Shown: positions 16,041 through 25,435 of the stretch, in pieces
Layout: each line of letters begins with the position of its first letter
Numbering within the stretch: position 1 is the stretch's first letter
DNA from: Pseudomonas sp. UBA1879
GTDB lineage: Bacteria > Pseudomonadota > Gammaproteobacteria > Pseudomonadales > Pseudomonadaceae
Assembly (NCBI RefSeq): GCF_002338065.1
Contig: NZ_DDHJ01000015.1
Location: forward strand, 508,273-572,272
DNA: 64,000 bases
Reading direction: 5' to 3'
Translations under genes and position numbers: made by a program
The notes under the pieces: model-generated
The model's input: only the letters and a program-made list of their open reading frames with translations
Told to the model about the DNA's origin: nothing
Databases searched by the model: none

Positions 16041-17044
16041 GCAGCGTGAACAATACCGAGAGTGGCAAAAAACGCCTGACCACTTCCGCGATGATTGCCT
16101 CCATCGCGTCCGAAGGCCAGGCCACCCGCTCCGCACCCTTTGGCCATGCGTTGGCTGCGCTTGCTGACCAGCGTTCGGACATCGTCGGGTTGTCGGCAGA
16201 CTTGTCGAAATACACCGATATGCACATCTTCGCTAAAGCTCACCCTGAACGTTTCTATCAGATGGGCATGGCCGAGCAACTGCTGATGAGCGCCGCCGCT
16301 GGTATGGCCCGTGAAGGCTGCGTGCCGTTCGCCACCACTTACGCGGTGTTCGCCTCACGCCGTGCCTACGACTTCATCTGCATGGCCATTGCCGAAGAGA
16401 ACCTCAACGTCAAAATCGTCTGCGGTCTGCCGGGACTGACCACAGGTTACGGCCCGAGCCACCAGGCCACGGATGATCTGGCGATTTTCCGCGCCATGCC
16501 CAACCTGATGATCGTTGATCCTTGCGACGCCCTGGAAATCGAACAGGCCGTGCCCGCCATCGCCGCCCACCCCGGGCCGGTGTACATGCGCCTGCTGCGT
16601 GGCAACGTGCCGCTGGTGCTGGATGAGTACGGTTACACGTTCGAGATCGGCAAGGCCAAAACCCTGCGCACCGGCAAGGACGTGTTGATCATCTCCACGG
16701 GCCTCATGACCATGCGTTCGCTGGAGGCCGCGGCCCAGCTGCAAAAGGATGGCGTCGACGTGGCGGTGCTGCACGTGCCGACCATCAAACCTCTGGACGC
16801 GCAGACGATTCTGGCCGAAGCACGCAAGTCAGGGCGGCTGGTGGTGACGGCTGAAAACCATTCGATCATCGGCGGGCTGGGCGAAGCCGTGGCAGGCCTG
16901 CTGCTGCGCAATGGCGTAACCCCGACCTTCCGCCAGATCGCCCTGCCCGACGCCTTCCTCGATGCCGGCGCCTTACCAACGTTGCATGATCGCTATGGCA
17001 TTTCCACCGACGCGGTGTGTGCGCAAATCAAAGGCTGGTTGTAA
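16037..17044 (+). CDS. Transketolase, C-terminal subunit
   Basis: A 335-residue protein equal to the pyrimidine-binding and C-terminal domains of transketolase. It includes ADLSKYTDMHIF, the Glu-containing GMAEQLLMSAAAGMA (ThDP activation), GPSHQATDDLAIFRAMPN, and a C-terminal domain with TAENHSIIGGLGEAVA. The start is set at ATG 16037, which overlaps the stop of the first subunit and has GGGAG upstream. It is the last gene of the SDR-MFS-transketolase operon and is followed by a perfect ten-base hairpin. Confidence 0.9.
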   Translation: MSSVNNTESGKKRLTTSAMIASIASEGQATRSAPFGHALAALADQRSDIVGLSADLSKYTDMHIFAKAHPERFYQMGMAEQLLMSAAAGMAREGCVPFATTYAVFASRRAYDFICMAIAEENLNVKIVCGLPGLTTGYGPSHQATDDLAIFRAMPNLMIVDPCDALEIEQAVPAIAAHPGPVYMRLLRGNVPLVLDEYGYTFEIGKAKTLRTGKDVLIISTGLMTMRSLEAAAQLQKDGVDVAVLHVPTIKPLDAQTILAEARKSGRLVVTAENHSIIGGLGEAVAGLLLRNGVTPTFRQIALPDAFLDAGALPTLHDRYGISTDAVCAQIKGWL

Positions 17045-17089
17045 ACAGCTGCCGGACATCATTGAGCCCCACGCTGAGAGAATAAGAAT

Positions 17090-17119
17090 GATCGTAGGCT
17101 GTCACTTTGGCCTACGATC
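17090..17119 (+). terminator. Hairpin after the transketolase operon
   Basis: GATCGTAGGC (17090-17099) pairs perfectly with GCCTACGATC (17110-17119) around a ten-base loop, 46 bases after the operon. The following T run is weak (CTTTGGG), so termination may be partial. The rest of 17045-17277 holds no gene. Confidence 0.55.
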
Positions 17120-17277
17120 CTTTGGGTCACCCTCTCGTTAGCGCTGGTGCTGTCTCGATGTGGAATGGCCCCGTTGACAACGCAAACAAGGGAGCCGTGG
17201 CCAAGGGTGAAATCTTGCAGTAACTGGCGACACGTCTTAAGCGTGTGCGGATCACACCCTGGTTTTTTTATTGCAGT

Positions 17278-17655
17278 TTAGACCGGGTGGCTTACCGAAA
17301 ACTTACGTGTGGCTATGAGCACGGGTAGAAGCTGCCTACCCATTTCCGAGAGCTGATATTCGACCCTGCGAGGCAGCTCGCCAAAATCAATCCGCTCAAT
17401 CAGACCATCATTGGCCAACTGCCGCAGTTGCTCCGTGAGTACTTTTTGCGTGACGCCTGGTAAATCCCGCTTCAGCTGCAATGTGCGTATTGAGGGATCG
17501 GCGTAGAGCCTGAAAAGAATGGGCAACTTCCAGCGCCCCTGGATCATGCGGATCACGCGCGTCACGTGCGCGACTGAACCATTGGCCCCAAGGCAGATTT
17601 CGCGCTCCTCCTGAGGGATAGGCACAAAAAGGTGCGTACTGGTTTTGTCCATCAT
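17278..17655 (-). CDS. HxlR-family transcriptional regulator
   Basis: A 125-residue winged-helix protein with the HxlR pattern: a Cys near the N terminus (ICLGANGS), then IQGRWKLPILFRL, LPGVTQKVLTEQLRQLANDGLI and RRVEYQLSEMGRQLLPVL. HxlR proteins sense redox state or aldehydes, and the single Cys at about residue 21 could play that part. Two ATG codons in a row start the frame. It is divergent from an SDR gene only about 50 bases away, which it probably regulates. Confidence 0.88.
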   Translation of the reverse strand: MMDKTSTHLFVPIPQEEREICLGANGSVAHVTRVIRMIQGRWKLPILFRLYADPSIRTLQLKRDLPGVTQKVLTEQLRQLANDGLIERIDFGELPRRVEYQLSEMGRQLLPVLIATRKFSVSHPV

Positions 17656-17703
17656 CTCGCCCTACCTTGGGAAATTAACGGCATTGTAAAAGAGGAACGG
17701 CAC

Positions 17704-18519
17704 GTGGACTTGAGTTTGAGCGGTAAGAATGCACTGGTAACCGGCAGCAGCAAAGGGATTGGCGAAGCAATTGCCAAGAAACTGGCCTTTGAAAAAGCCA
17801 CTGTCGTTATCCATGGTCGCGACGCAGCTCAAGTGGAAAGAGTGGCCAATGAGATCATTGCCTCAGGCGGATGTGCCCATGCCGTGGTGGGCGATCTTAC
17901 GCACGATGACCAAGTGCAGCAGTTGATCGAGTCCGCCCAAAAGCTCGTTGGATCGATAGATATATTGATAAATAACGCTGGCGGCTCAGGTGGCGCTAAA
18001 GAGAGCTGGTTGGATACGCAGCCTGCCTCATGGGCATCTGCTTATGACCGAAATGTTCTTGCGGCCCTCAGGGTCACCAGTCGGCTATTACCCCGAATGC
18101 AGGAAGCGAAATGGGGCCGGGTGATCAGTATCTCCAGCCTTGCCGCAACGATGCCGCCGCCCACTGCGCCAGATTATTCAGCCTGTAAAGCGGCGATCAA
18201 CGCAATGACTGCATCCATGGCCAAAGCAGTCGCAGCTGACGGGGTGACGGTCAATGCCATCTCGCCTGGCACCATCCACAGCTCGACTCTTGATGCGCGT
18301 TTTCGCGAGGTGGCCGAGGAGCGAGGCTTGTGCAGCAAAGATGCGCCATGGGAAGACATCGAACGTCATGTCCTGCCACTGTTTGCTCAGGTTCCTGTAG
18401 GTCGGGTCGGTCGGTTGGAGGAAATCGCAGCAGCCGTTGCATTCCTTGCGAGCCCGGTTGCGGGGTACATCACGGGCACCAATCTGAGGATCGATGGCGG
18501 CCTTTCTCCAGTTCTCTGA
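17704..18519 (+). CDS. SDR-family oxidoreductase
   Basis: A 271-residue short-chain dehydrogenase/reductase. The start is a GTG (17704) with AGAGGAAC just upstream; frames extending further left overlap the divergent regulator. It has the cofactor loop TGSSKGIG, NNAGGSGG, and Ser with YSACK as catalytic set. The Arg after the second strand (IHGRD) suggests NADP. The C-terminal ITGTNLRIDGGLSPV is typical of the FabG-like subgroup. It is a single gene divergent from the HxlR regulator. The substrate is unknown. Confidence 0.88.
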   Translation: MDLSLSGKNALVTGSSKGIGEAIAKKLAFEKATVVIHGRDAAQVERVANEIIASGGCAHAVVGDLTHDDQVQQLIESAQKLVGSIDILINNAGGSGGAKESWLDTQPASWASAYDRNVLAALRVTSRLLPRMQEAKWGRVISISSLAATMPPPTAPDYSACKAAINAMTASMAKAVAADGVTVNAISPGTIHSSTLDARFREVAEERGLCSKDAPWEDIERHVLPLFAQVPVGRVGRLEEIAAAVAFLASPVAGYITGTNLRIDGGLSPVL

Positions 18520-19301
18520 TATTGCTGCTTGACGACGTGTAAGCGTCTGCTGAACACACCTCGTAGCTAGCATCCGGGGATGCCTCATCGCGTATCGTCC
18601 AAAACCGCGCGGTTCGGATAGGATTGCGAGGCATGGCAGCACACCATTCTGCATCTGCATCTGCATCTGCATCCGCATAAGCTCTGTCGCTTGGGACGGT
18701 CAACAAGGAGGTTGCATGCTTCAGGTTTGGGGACGACGCAACAGCGCTGCCGTGCGCGATCTGCCTCAGGTACTCGCTTGCAATATGACTAATGCTTATA
18801 TAAAGCTTATCGAGAATTGAGCCGGATTAAATCCTGATTGGAATCAATGAGGATTACCTTGCTGACTGTCTGTTCAATCACATCAGCAAGCCAGGAACGT
18901 CTACTCACACAGCGATCGGAACGGACGTGTCCTCTCCTGATTTTTGCTAAGCCGCCTCCACGCTTTCAACAGCGTAGCGACTTCGCCGGCACCCACGGGC
19001 GGGCTGAGCAGATATCCGGCCTGGATCGCACTGGGGGGGGGGTATGGCGGATATCCGGCCCTCTATCTTAGCGGGCACCCAAACTTTCCGTCTCAGCCGA
19101 TTCACTCGATCGGCATTCGTCAACGCAGCGCAAGCAAGCTCGCGCACTTCGGACCAGGCCTCAGAATGCTTGACAGATCCAGGCCATCCGCCTAATTTTT
19201 GCGACGTTGCATACGTATGCGATGCTCACTCTCCAAGGGTGGCCCGCCCCCTCACTGTGCCTCACCCACCTATCCAATAACTATAAAAGCCGCGAGGACA
19301 T
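18520..19301. other. 782-base intergenic region
   Basis: No intact gene is seen. It contains four to five copies of the hexamer TCTGCA/ATCTGC near 18650-18676, a run of ten G (19033-19042), the motif GATATCCGGCC twice around that run, and a probable EAL-domain remnant on the minus strand (18901-19035). Confidence 0.5.
18901..19035 (-). pseudogene. Possible EAL-domain gene remnant (3' end)
   Basis: On the minus strand the frame reads AIQAGYLLSPPVGAGEVAT, then LLKAWRRL and a short polar tail to a TAG at 18901-18903. It resembles the end of EAL phosphodiesterases (QGYLLSRP-type motif). The reading is lost at the run of ten G, and no catalytic EAL motif is found upstream. It may be chance, hence the low confidence. 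Confidence 0.35.
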
Positions 19302-20642
19302 ATGGAAGCTCCATCACTCACAGCGAATCTGGCAACGCCTGTTGCCGAAGAGGAACAACGCCTGTTACGCAAGGTTGCGTGGCGCATCGTGCCGCTGATC
19401 ATGACCTGCTTCATCGTTGCTTATTTCGACCGCGTGAACATCAGCTTCGCCAAACTGCAAATGCAGTCCGAACTCGGACTCAGTGATGCAGCGTATGGCT
19501 TGGGCGCGAGCATGTTTTTCGTGGGCTATCTGCTGTTCGAGATACCCAGCAATCTCATTTTGGTGCGTGTCGGCGCACGGCGATGGATAGCCCGGATCAT
19601 GATCACCTGGGGCATGGCCTCGTCGGGGATGATGTTCGTGCAGACTGAGACGGTGTTCTACATATTGAGATTTTTACTGGGCGTCCTTGAGGCCGGATTC
19701 GTGCCGGGCGTTATTTACTTCTTCATGCAATGGTTTCCGGCCAAGCAACGCGGGCGGATCAATTCGTTCTTCTTCGGTGCCAGCGCGCTGTCCGGAATTC
19801 TCGGCGGTCCGCTTGCCGGCGGCATCATGAAGTACCTGGCCGGCGTTCAGGGTTTATCGGGCTGGCAGTGGTTGTTTCTGCTCGAGGGGCTGCCATCGAT
19901 CATCCTCGGATTTGTCGTGCTGTTCATGCTCGACGATCGGATAGAAGACGCAAAATGGCTAAGTGTTCACGAAAAAACCATGCTCTCCAACGCCCTGAAT
20001 CGCGAGCATAAAGTCCACACCTCGCACTCCTTCGGCGCTGCCCTCCGTCAGCCCGTCACCTACATGCTGTCACTGATCTATCTGGGGCTGTGCGCGGGTA
20101 TCTACGGGATTTTCTTCTGGATGCCGCAACTGGTGAGGACCGCCGGCAGTGCCGATCCATTTGAGATCGGCCTGATCACCATGCTGCCCTACTGCGCTGC
20201 CATCATAGGCATTGTGCTGATCGGCAGGCATTCGGATCGCACAGGCGAACGGCGCTGGCATCTGGTCGGATGCGTGGTGGCAGGGTTGGTGGGCTATGTC
20301 GTGTGCGCGACGTTTGGCGACAGCACGCTGCTCCTGCTGATCGGTCTGAGCATCGCGACAACAGGTCTGATCTCGTCATTCGCTCTTTTCTGGGTTTACC
20401 CGCCCCGCGTGCTTACGGGTGTTGCCGCTGCTGGCGGCATTGCGCTCATCAATTCCATCGGGCAGCTCGGCGGTGTGTTTGCGCCCTATATGGTCGGCCG
20501 GGTCAAAGACCTCACCGGAAGCGCATCCATGGGACTGTATGCAATCGCAGCGGTGTGTGGCGTAGCTGCCTTGCTCATTGCGTGGGGCTTGCCACGCGCT
20601 GTTCACTTCATCGAATCCAGGGAGACACCCGATGCGTCCTAA
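19302..20642 (+). CDS. MFS transporter, anion:cation symporter type
   Basis: A 446-residue transporter with about 12 helices. The N-terminal signature YFDRVNISFAKLQM and the following GLGASMFFVGYLLFEIPSNL closely match the transporter at 13872-15173, so the two are paralogues or recent relatives. It overlaps the start of an HpcH/HpaI aldolase gene by about ten bases, so the import of an organic acid and its aldol cleavage are probably coupled. The substrate is inferred only as a carboxylate by family. The upstream region (18520-19301) holds decayed DNA. Confidence 0.9.
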   Translation: MEAPSLTANLATPVAEEEQRLLRKVAWRIVPLIMTCFIVAYFDRVNISFAKLQMQSELGLSDAAYGLGASMFFVGYLLFEIPSNLILVRVGARRWIARIMITWGMASSGMMFVQTETVFYILRFLLGVLEAGFVPGVIYFFMQWFPAKQRGRINSFFFGASALSGILGGPLAGGIMKYLAGVQGLSGWQWLFLLEGLPSIILGFVVLFMLDDRIEDAKWLSVHEKTMLSNALNREHKVHTSHSFGAALRQPVTYMLSLIYLGLCAGIYGIFFWMPQLVRTAGSADPFEIGLITMLPYCAAIIGIVLIGRHSDRTGERRWHLVGCVVAGLVGYVVCATFGDSTLLLLIGLSIATTGLISSFALFWVYPPRVLTGVAAAGGIALINSIGQLGGVFAPYMVGRVKDLTGSASMGLYAIAAVCGVAALLIAWGLPRAVHFIESRETPDAS

Positions 20643-21390
20643 CAATGTACTTGAGTGCTGGGCACAGGGCCGAGCCGCCGTATCAGGCTGGCTGGCGATC
20701 GGCAACACCTACAGCGCGGAAATCGTGGGGTGCAGTGGCGTGGACTGCGTGACCGTCGACCTGCAACATGGCATGACCGACGTCCAACAGATGATCGGCA
20801 TGTTGCAAGCCATCTCTGCCACCCCGGCCACACCCTTCGTAAGGGTGCCGTCTTGCGATCCGGCAATCATGATGAAGGCACTCGACGCCGGTGCCTATGG
20901 GCTGATTTGCCCGATGGTCGACAATGTCCAGCAGGCGCAGGCGTTTGTCGACGCGACGCACTACCCGCCCACGGGTACTCGAAGCTTTGGCCCCACCCGT
21001 GGCCTGCTCTACGGCGGTGCGGATTATTTCAAGCACGCCGATCAGACGATCGTGCGCCTGGCCATGATCGAGACCCTGCCCGGACTTGAGGCGGTTGAGG
21101 ACATTCTCGCCGTCGAGGGCATTCAGGGCATTTTCATCGGTCCGGCAGATCTTGGATTAGCGCTGGGCAAGGGGCCGGTGGGCGACCCCGTCGACCCTGA
21201 TGTGCTTGCAGCCATCGAGCGATGCCGACAGGCGGCGGCCAAGGCTGGAAAGCACATCGGCATTTTCTGCACATCGGGTGCGGTCGCTGCACGTTATGCG
21301 GCGCAGGGCTTCGACTTTGTTGTGCCGAACCACGACGCCAATCTGCTCAAGGCCGTGTTGGCGTCCGAGGTGCAGTCAGCCAGGGGCTGA
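20632..21390 (+). CDS. HpcH/HpaI-family class II aldolase
   Basis: A 252-residue protein of the HpcH/HpaI aldolase/citrate lyase family, metal-dependent enzymes that cleave 2-oxo-4-hydroxy acids to pyruvate and an aldehyde. Motifs are VTVDLQHGM with the catalytic His, RVPSCDPA, the metal ligand Glu in MIETLPGLEA, and FIGPADLG with the second ligand Asp. The ATG lies inside the end of the transporter gene, so the frame is chosen by family length. With the transporter it forms a two-gene catabolic unit. The natural substrate is unknown. Confidence 0.88.
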   Translation: MRPNNVLECWAQGRAAVSGWLAIGNTYSAEIVGCSGVDCVTVDLQHGMTDVQQMIGMLQAISATPATPFVRVPSCDPAIMMKALDAGAYGLICPMVDNVQQAQAFVDATHYPPTGTRSFGPTRGLLYGGADYFKHADQTIVRLAMIETLPGLEAVEDILAVEGIQGIFIGPADLGLALGKGPVGDPVDPDVLAAIERCRQAAAKAGKHIGIFCTSGAVAARYAAQGFDFVVPNHDANLLKAVLASEVQSARG

Positions 21391-21516
21391 CCTTACAAAT
21401 AATCGTTCGACTCTGACCCGTCGACGCCGCACTGCTCATCGTACCGGGGCTGGGCTCACGCCGTGCGCTGGCGCGTAGCATGAGCAGCCACCGAGCGGTG
21501 TGTCATTTCAGACGCC

Positions 21517-22596
21517 TCAGGGTTGAAGCACGGTCATGCGAAAAGCACCAGCATTGCTCGCCGCATGCCCGACCGCTTCATTGACTGATGCAAGCGCAAA
21601 GGTGCTGACCGCGTAGTGACTCAGCGGTAGCAAGTGTGCGCGGATCAGCCCCACGAGGGTCGCCACGGCACTGCGCGGGTACATCCATTGGCCCATCAGG
21701 GTAATGTTATTGCGCATGAGCCAGGGATAGGGAAGCGGCAGGTCATCGCCGCCCAGCATGCCCACACCGCCCATCAAGACCACCCGGCCATAGGGCCGCA
21801 CCGTCATGACCGCCGCACGCACCGTGGACGTTGTGACTGAGGGCGGGAGTATGTCCATAACGCAATCGATTGGCCCCTGCGCAGCAGCCTGCATCGCATT
21901 TCGATCACGCGCTTCGTCGCCGCTGAGCATCACCGGCACTACCCGGTCGCCGAAGCGCCGAACCAGGTCGGCCAGGGTATCGGCATTACGCCCAGGCGTC
22001 ATAACGCGTGCAGCACCCATCGCAAGCGCCACCAGCGTAGCAGCACTGCCGAAGTGCCCAGTCGCGCCGCTGACCAGCGCGGTTTCGCCCGGCTTCAGAC
22101 CCGCCGCCAGCCAACCCCCATAAGGGATGAGCAAGGTATTGAGCGCACACCACGCAGGCGCGTCTTCTGCCGGGATATCGCCTATGGGTACGGCGTTTTC
22201 AGTGGGCACCCGCATGACTTCCGCAAACGGCCCATCATGGTAGTAACGATGCAGATGCAGGCCGCCGTCGCCTCGAGCGCTCCAGCCTTGCAGCACGATG
22301 TCCGGCATGAGCGCATCATCCCGGGAACGCACGGTGGGGTCGCAGAACACCCAGTCTCCGCGACGCAGCCGTGTCGCGTCCGGCCCCGTTTCCAACACCT
22401 GACCGACCGCGCCGCAGCCCGGTATGAGCGGCAGCTCGATGTTGTAACGGCGAGTACCGTCAAACACTTCATTGGCGTAGGCCAATACCGGAGCGGCCAC
22501 GACCTTTACCAGTACTTCTCCGCTCCCATGACGGGGTGCAGGCACGGACTCAACGACCAGGGGCTGATCCAACGATTTCAAAATGGCGGCGCGCAT
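21517..22596 (-). CDS. Medium-chain (zinc/quinone-type) alcohol dehydrogenase-like enzyme
   Basis: A 359-residue oxidoreductase of the medium-chain dehydrogenase superfamily: N-terminal GroES-like domain (LVVESVPAPRHGSGEVLVKV, IPGCGAVGQV) and a Rossmann domain with SGATGHFGSAATLVALAMGA. The usual catalytic Cys and His zinc ligands of alcohol dehydrogenases are not seen, so it is more like quinone oxidoreductase/enoyl reductase members. The ATG at 22596 has AAAGGAGACA upstream; the frame stays open further up but runs into the divergent regulator. It is paired with the XRE regulator across about 100 bases. Confidence 0.85.
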   Translation of the reverse strand: MRAAILKSLDQPLVVESVPAPRHGSGEVLVKVVAAPVLAYANEVFDGTRRYNIELPLIPGCGAVGQVLETGPDATRLRRGDWVFCDPTVRSRDDALMPDIVLQGWSARGDGGLHLHRYYHDGPFAEVMRVPTENAVPIGDIPAEDAPAWCALNTLLIPYGGWLAAGLKPGETALVSGATGHFGSAATLVALAMGAARVMTPGRNADTLADLVRRFGDRVVPVMLSGDEARDRNAMQAAAQGPIDCVMDILPPSVTTSTVRAAVMTVRPYGRVVLMGGVGMLGGDDLPLPYPWLMRNNITLMGQWMYPRSAVATLVGLIRAHLLPLSHYAVSTFALASVNEAVGHAASNAGAFRMTVLQP

Positions 22597-22698
22597 AGTT
22601 GTCTCCTTTGAGTAAAGGGCCAGTGTGCGCGAGGCGGCGCTTGTAACAAGGGCGGCGCTTAACCTAGGATTGCCCACTCCCCCCTTCGATACTCCGCC

Positions 22699-23472
22699 AT
22701 GAGCCGACGCCGAGAACTGGGCCTGTTTCTTCGCTCCCGCCGTGAGGGCTTGACACCTGACGTCGTCGGTCTGTCCAGTGGCATGCGCCGCCGCGCGCCC
22801 GGACTGCGTCGTGAAGAGGTGGCCGAGCTTGCAGGTATCAGCGTCGATTGGTACACCCGTCTGGAACAGGGCCGGGTTGGGTCGCCGTCGATCCAGACCC
22901 TCAATGCCCTCGCCCACGCGCTGCGGCTCGCCCCGGCTGAGTACGCGCATCTGCAATTGCTCATCCAGCCCCACCCCGCCCCCGCTTTACCGGCAGCACA
23001 GGTGCCTGCCGCGCTGACACGCATGGTCGAACATTGGCAATACCCGGCTTACGTGGTCAACGAGCGTTGGGACCTGCTGACCTGGAACGACGCGGCGGCA
23101 GCGGTGTTTGGTGATTTCGGCGGTCAGCCGGGCGAAAGTGTCAACCTGCTGCGCTATATGCTGCTGGATGACATGGCCCAGCAGGTGTTCGGTGATACCT
23201 GGACCGACGAGGCGCAGCGAATGGTTGGCAAATTCCGCAGACTGTACGACCAGCATGCCGGCTCGCAGGCATTCGATGCCCTCATCAGCGACCTCAACAA
23301 TGCCTCTGCGTGCTTCGCCAGTTGGTGGCAGCGGCACGACATCATCACCCAGGGCACCGGGCGCAAACACCTGCGCGATCAGTCTGGCAACCTTCACATA
23401 TTCGAATACCTCAGCATGCACCCGGCGGACGCACCTCAGCTGCGAGTGGCGTTATACATGCCGGTGGCCTGA
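22699..23472 (+). CDS. XRE-family regulator with MmyB-like ligand domain
   Basis: A 257-residue protein. Residues about 10-75 form an XRE helix-turn-helix (GLRREEVAELAGISVDWYTR, then EQGRVGSPSIQTLNALAHAL). The remainder (about 105-255) fits the MmyB-like ligand-binding domain that often binds fatty-acid-like molecules (AYVVNERWDLLTWNDAAAAV, NLLRYMLLDD, and a C-terminal HPADAPQLRVALYMP). Such regulators usually control a divergent oxidoreductase gene, which is the arrangement here. The genes are about 100 bases apart. Confidence 0.9.
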   Translation: MSRRRELGLFLRSRREGLTPDVVGLSSGMRRRAPGLRREEVAELAGISVDWYTRLEQGRVGSPSIQTLNALAHALRLAPAEYAHLQLLIQPHPAPALPAAQVPAALTRMVEHWQYPAYVVNERWDLLTWNDAAAAVFGDFGGQPGESVNLLRYMLLDDMAQQVFGDTWTDEAQRMVGKFRRLYDQHAGSQAFDALISDLNNASACFASWWQRHDIITQGTGRKHLRDQSGNLHIFEYLSMHPADAPQLRVALYMPVA

Positions 23473-23564
23473 GTCAGAGACGGAGCAGCGTTGCATGAGC
23501 GCTAGTCCAGTCGCCTGTGCTGCTCCTCCCCTTCGTGTTGGTCGACACGGGTCAATGGGCTTGA

Positions 23565-24024
23565 TTGCCGTAGCCGATTTCATCGACGCGCGTCAGATGC
23601 CCGCCGAGGTTGTAGCTGAAACGGCGCGACAGGTTGTCGATGCGCTTAAGTGTGCGAAAGGACCTAGCCGAGTGCGTTGTAGGTAAAGGATTCGGCAGTA
23701 CCGTCCGGATGATCGATGCGCATCACTTCGCCGTCGGGTTTGCGTTCGAGGCGGGTCGTTTGATTAAACGCATCAGTGACAGCAACCAGATGAGCGCGGT
23801 CGTCGTAGGTGTAGAAGGTGCTTTTGCCCGAACAGTCCTGAAAGCGCTCGACCTGCGCCAAGCCGTTCCACCACAGGTATTTGGATTTATGTGTCGCGTC
23901 GATGATGGTGTGTGGCAGGCCGTCGTCGCCGTTGAGGTACTCGGTTTTGTGGCCGAGTGCATCGATTTCGGCGATGAGGTTGCCCTTGTCGTCGTGGCGC
24001 GCCTTCCAGACGCTGCCGTCCGGC
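23565..24024 (-). pseudogene. Rhs core fragment with internal deletion
   Basis: Bases 23565-23638 match the main rhs gene near 34437-34510. The match then jumps to 34710-35073, so about 200 bases are missing inside, and the ends stop abruptly. YD-repeat pieces (TFYTYDDRAHLVAVTDAFNQ) can still be read on the minus strand. It is the far end of the displaced rhs array and has no tip of its own. The following 24025-24156 holds nothing recognisable. Confidence 0.8.
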
Positions 24025-24156
24025 TAAGCCGGCCTACACTCCCTGCGGGCAGTCATCGTACTTGATCTGTGCGATTTTCCAGGCTGAGTTTCCGGGTTAG
24101 CCAAGATTCATTGAAGATAACGTTCTCGCTTAGCACTGCTTGCTTAAGAAGCCAAC

Positions 24157-24843
24157 TTAAGAGCCGATGATACTTTCGTTAGAGTCAGAATTTTCCAAGA
24201 AAATCCCCATCCATGCATCAATCACCGCCCAAGCATCAACGTTCGGCTCCGGTGATTCCTGTTGTTCGTGCCACCAAATATAGAACTCGGCATCTGAAAG
24301 ATGGCTAGTTACAGCTATATAGTCGCCAGCGCCATTGGAAAAGAAACTGACCAAACCAGTAACTACCGCAACTTCATCATCAGCAAAGTCATCTATATTC
24401 ACAAAATCCTGAAGACGAGAAGGCCCCATAGACAAATCAACATAAAAATAAAAACCATTGTGAAGTCTTGTATAGAAATTTCTAACTGAAAACGGAAGCA
24501 TGGACAGATTAGGCGTCATCTCTCCATGAGCAACGGGTTCTCCACCCAAGTAAAGACCCAGTTGATTATCCTCGCGATAGATGTAAACCAAATAGTTTTC
24601 ATCAGCTGAAGCGAGCGCAGTGCCAATGACACATCTATTAAGCCATTTATAAACGGTGGGTAGTACAGATGAGAATTTTTTCCACTCGCTAGGGAACCAG
24701 ACAGAAGACGCGGGTTGCAAGCCAAATCCGAACCAACTTTCTGGTATTTTTATATTGGAAGGCAGCTCATCTAGAGAGAAGTAAACATCATAGCCCGAGA
24801 GCTCAGCCCTCACAGATTGCTTTATACTCTCTATATTTTTCAT
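24157..24843 (-). CDS. Probable immunity protein (orphan), unrecognised or SUKH-like
   Basis: A 228-residue acidic, cytosolic protein of low GC content compared with the surrounding enzymes. It has many aromatic residues (PESWFGFGLQ, WFPSEWKK) and mixed alpha/beta character that could be a divergent SMI1/KNR4 (SUKH) fold. GTAGGAGCT precedes the ATG. It sits at the far end of the rhs tip array but no toxin tip precedes it, so its partner seems to have been lost. Assignment as immunity is from context. Confidence 0.6.
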   Translation of the reverse strand: MKNIESIKQSVRAELSGYDVYFSLDELPSNIKIPESWFGFGLQPASSVWFPSEWKKFSSVLPTVYKWLNRCVIGTALASADENYLVYIYREDNQLGLYLGGEPVAHGEMTPNLSMLPFSVRNFYTRLHNGFYFYVDLSMGPSRLQDFVNIDDFADDEVAVVTGLVSFFSNGAGDYIAVTSHLSDAEFYIWWHEQQESPEPNVDAWAVIDAWMGIFLENSDSNESIIGS

Positions 24844-24963
24844 TTCAGCTCCTACATCTTATATCTATCAAACGGGCTTTATATAGGATATTGAATCTCA
24901 AGCCTGGTCCTATTGCCTTCCGCAATGTAAAAAAGTCTAAGATATATCTACACAGGCTAAAAT

Positions 24964-25435
24964 CTAACCAATCCTCCTCAAAGCTATATCAAGCATGAAT
25001 AGCAATAAATCGTCGAAACGCTCAAACTCTTCGTAGACATTATCAAACGCCTGCTTATCGCGAACTTGATACATACCGTTGGAAAAAATCCAAAACATAC
25101 TCATCTTGATCACTATCGCCGAAGACGAAAAATCCTTTCAACTCTTCTACGTCACGAGAAATAACATTCATTTCAACGAATGCTAAAGTTTTGGCTGTGC
25201 TCCCCACTATCGGGAGGCGTTTGGTAGAGTAAAAAAATACGCCTTCCACAGTCAGCCCATTGTGGAGTTTCAGGAACTCAAGGTAATCCCGAGGCGGCTC
25301 GCGCCCCAACTCTGTCTTACACGAATCTAAAAATACAGATAGCTCACCCTCATCTATTCCGTCTGGTAAAAAACGACCTTCTTCAGATTTTTTTTTCGCT
25401 ATTAACGTTAACTTATCTTTGACATTAGAGTTCAT
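24964..25435 (-). pseudogene. SUKH/YrhA-like immunity gene with a frameshift
   Basis: The first 120 codons read a SMI1/KNR4-like protein (PRDYLEFLKLHNGLTVEGVF, FYSTKRLPI, FVFGDSDQDEYV). At a run of six A on the plus strand (25083-25088, T on the coding strand) the frame breaks and ends at 25055. Removing one base restores a normal family end, NGMYQVRDKQAFDNVYEEFE and a helix, stopping at 24964-24966. The gene overlaps the end of the toxin stub at 25425. So it is the cognate immunity gene with a recent one-base slip, or a sequencing error in the homopolymer. Confidence 0.7.

Noticed and set aside
18651..18678. Hexamer tandem repeat as CRISPR-like or regulatory
   Set aside because: Four to five perfect hexamers without spacers; a simple microsatellite.
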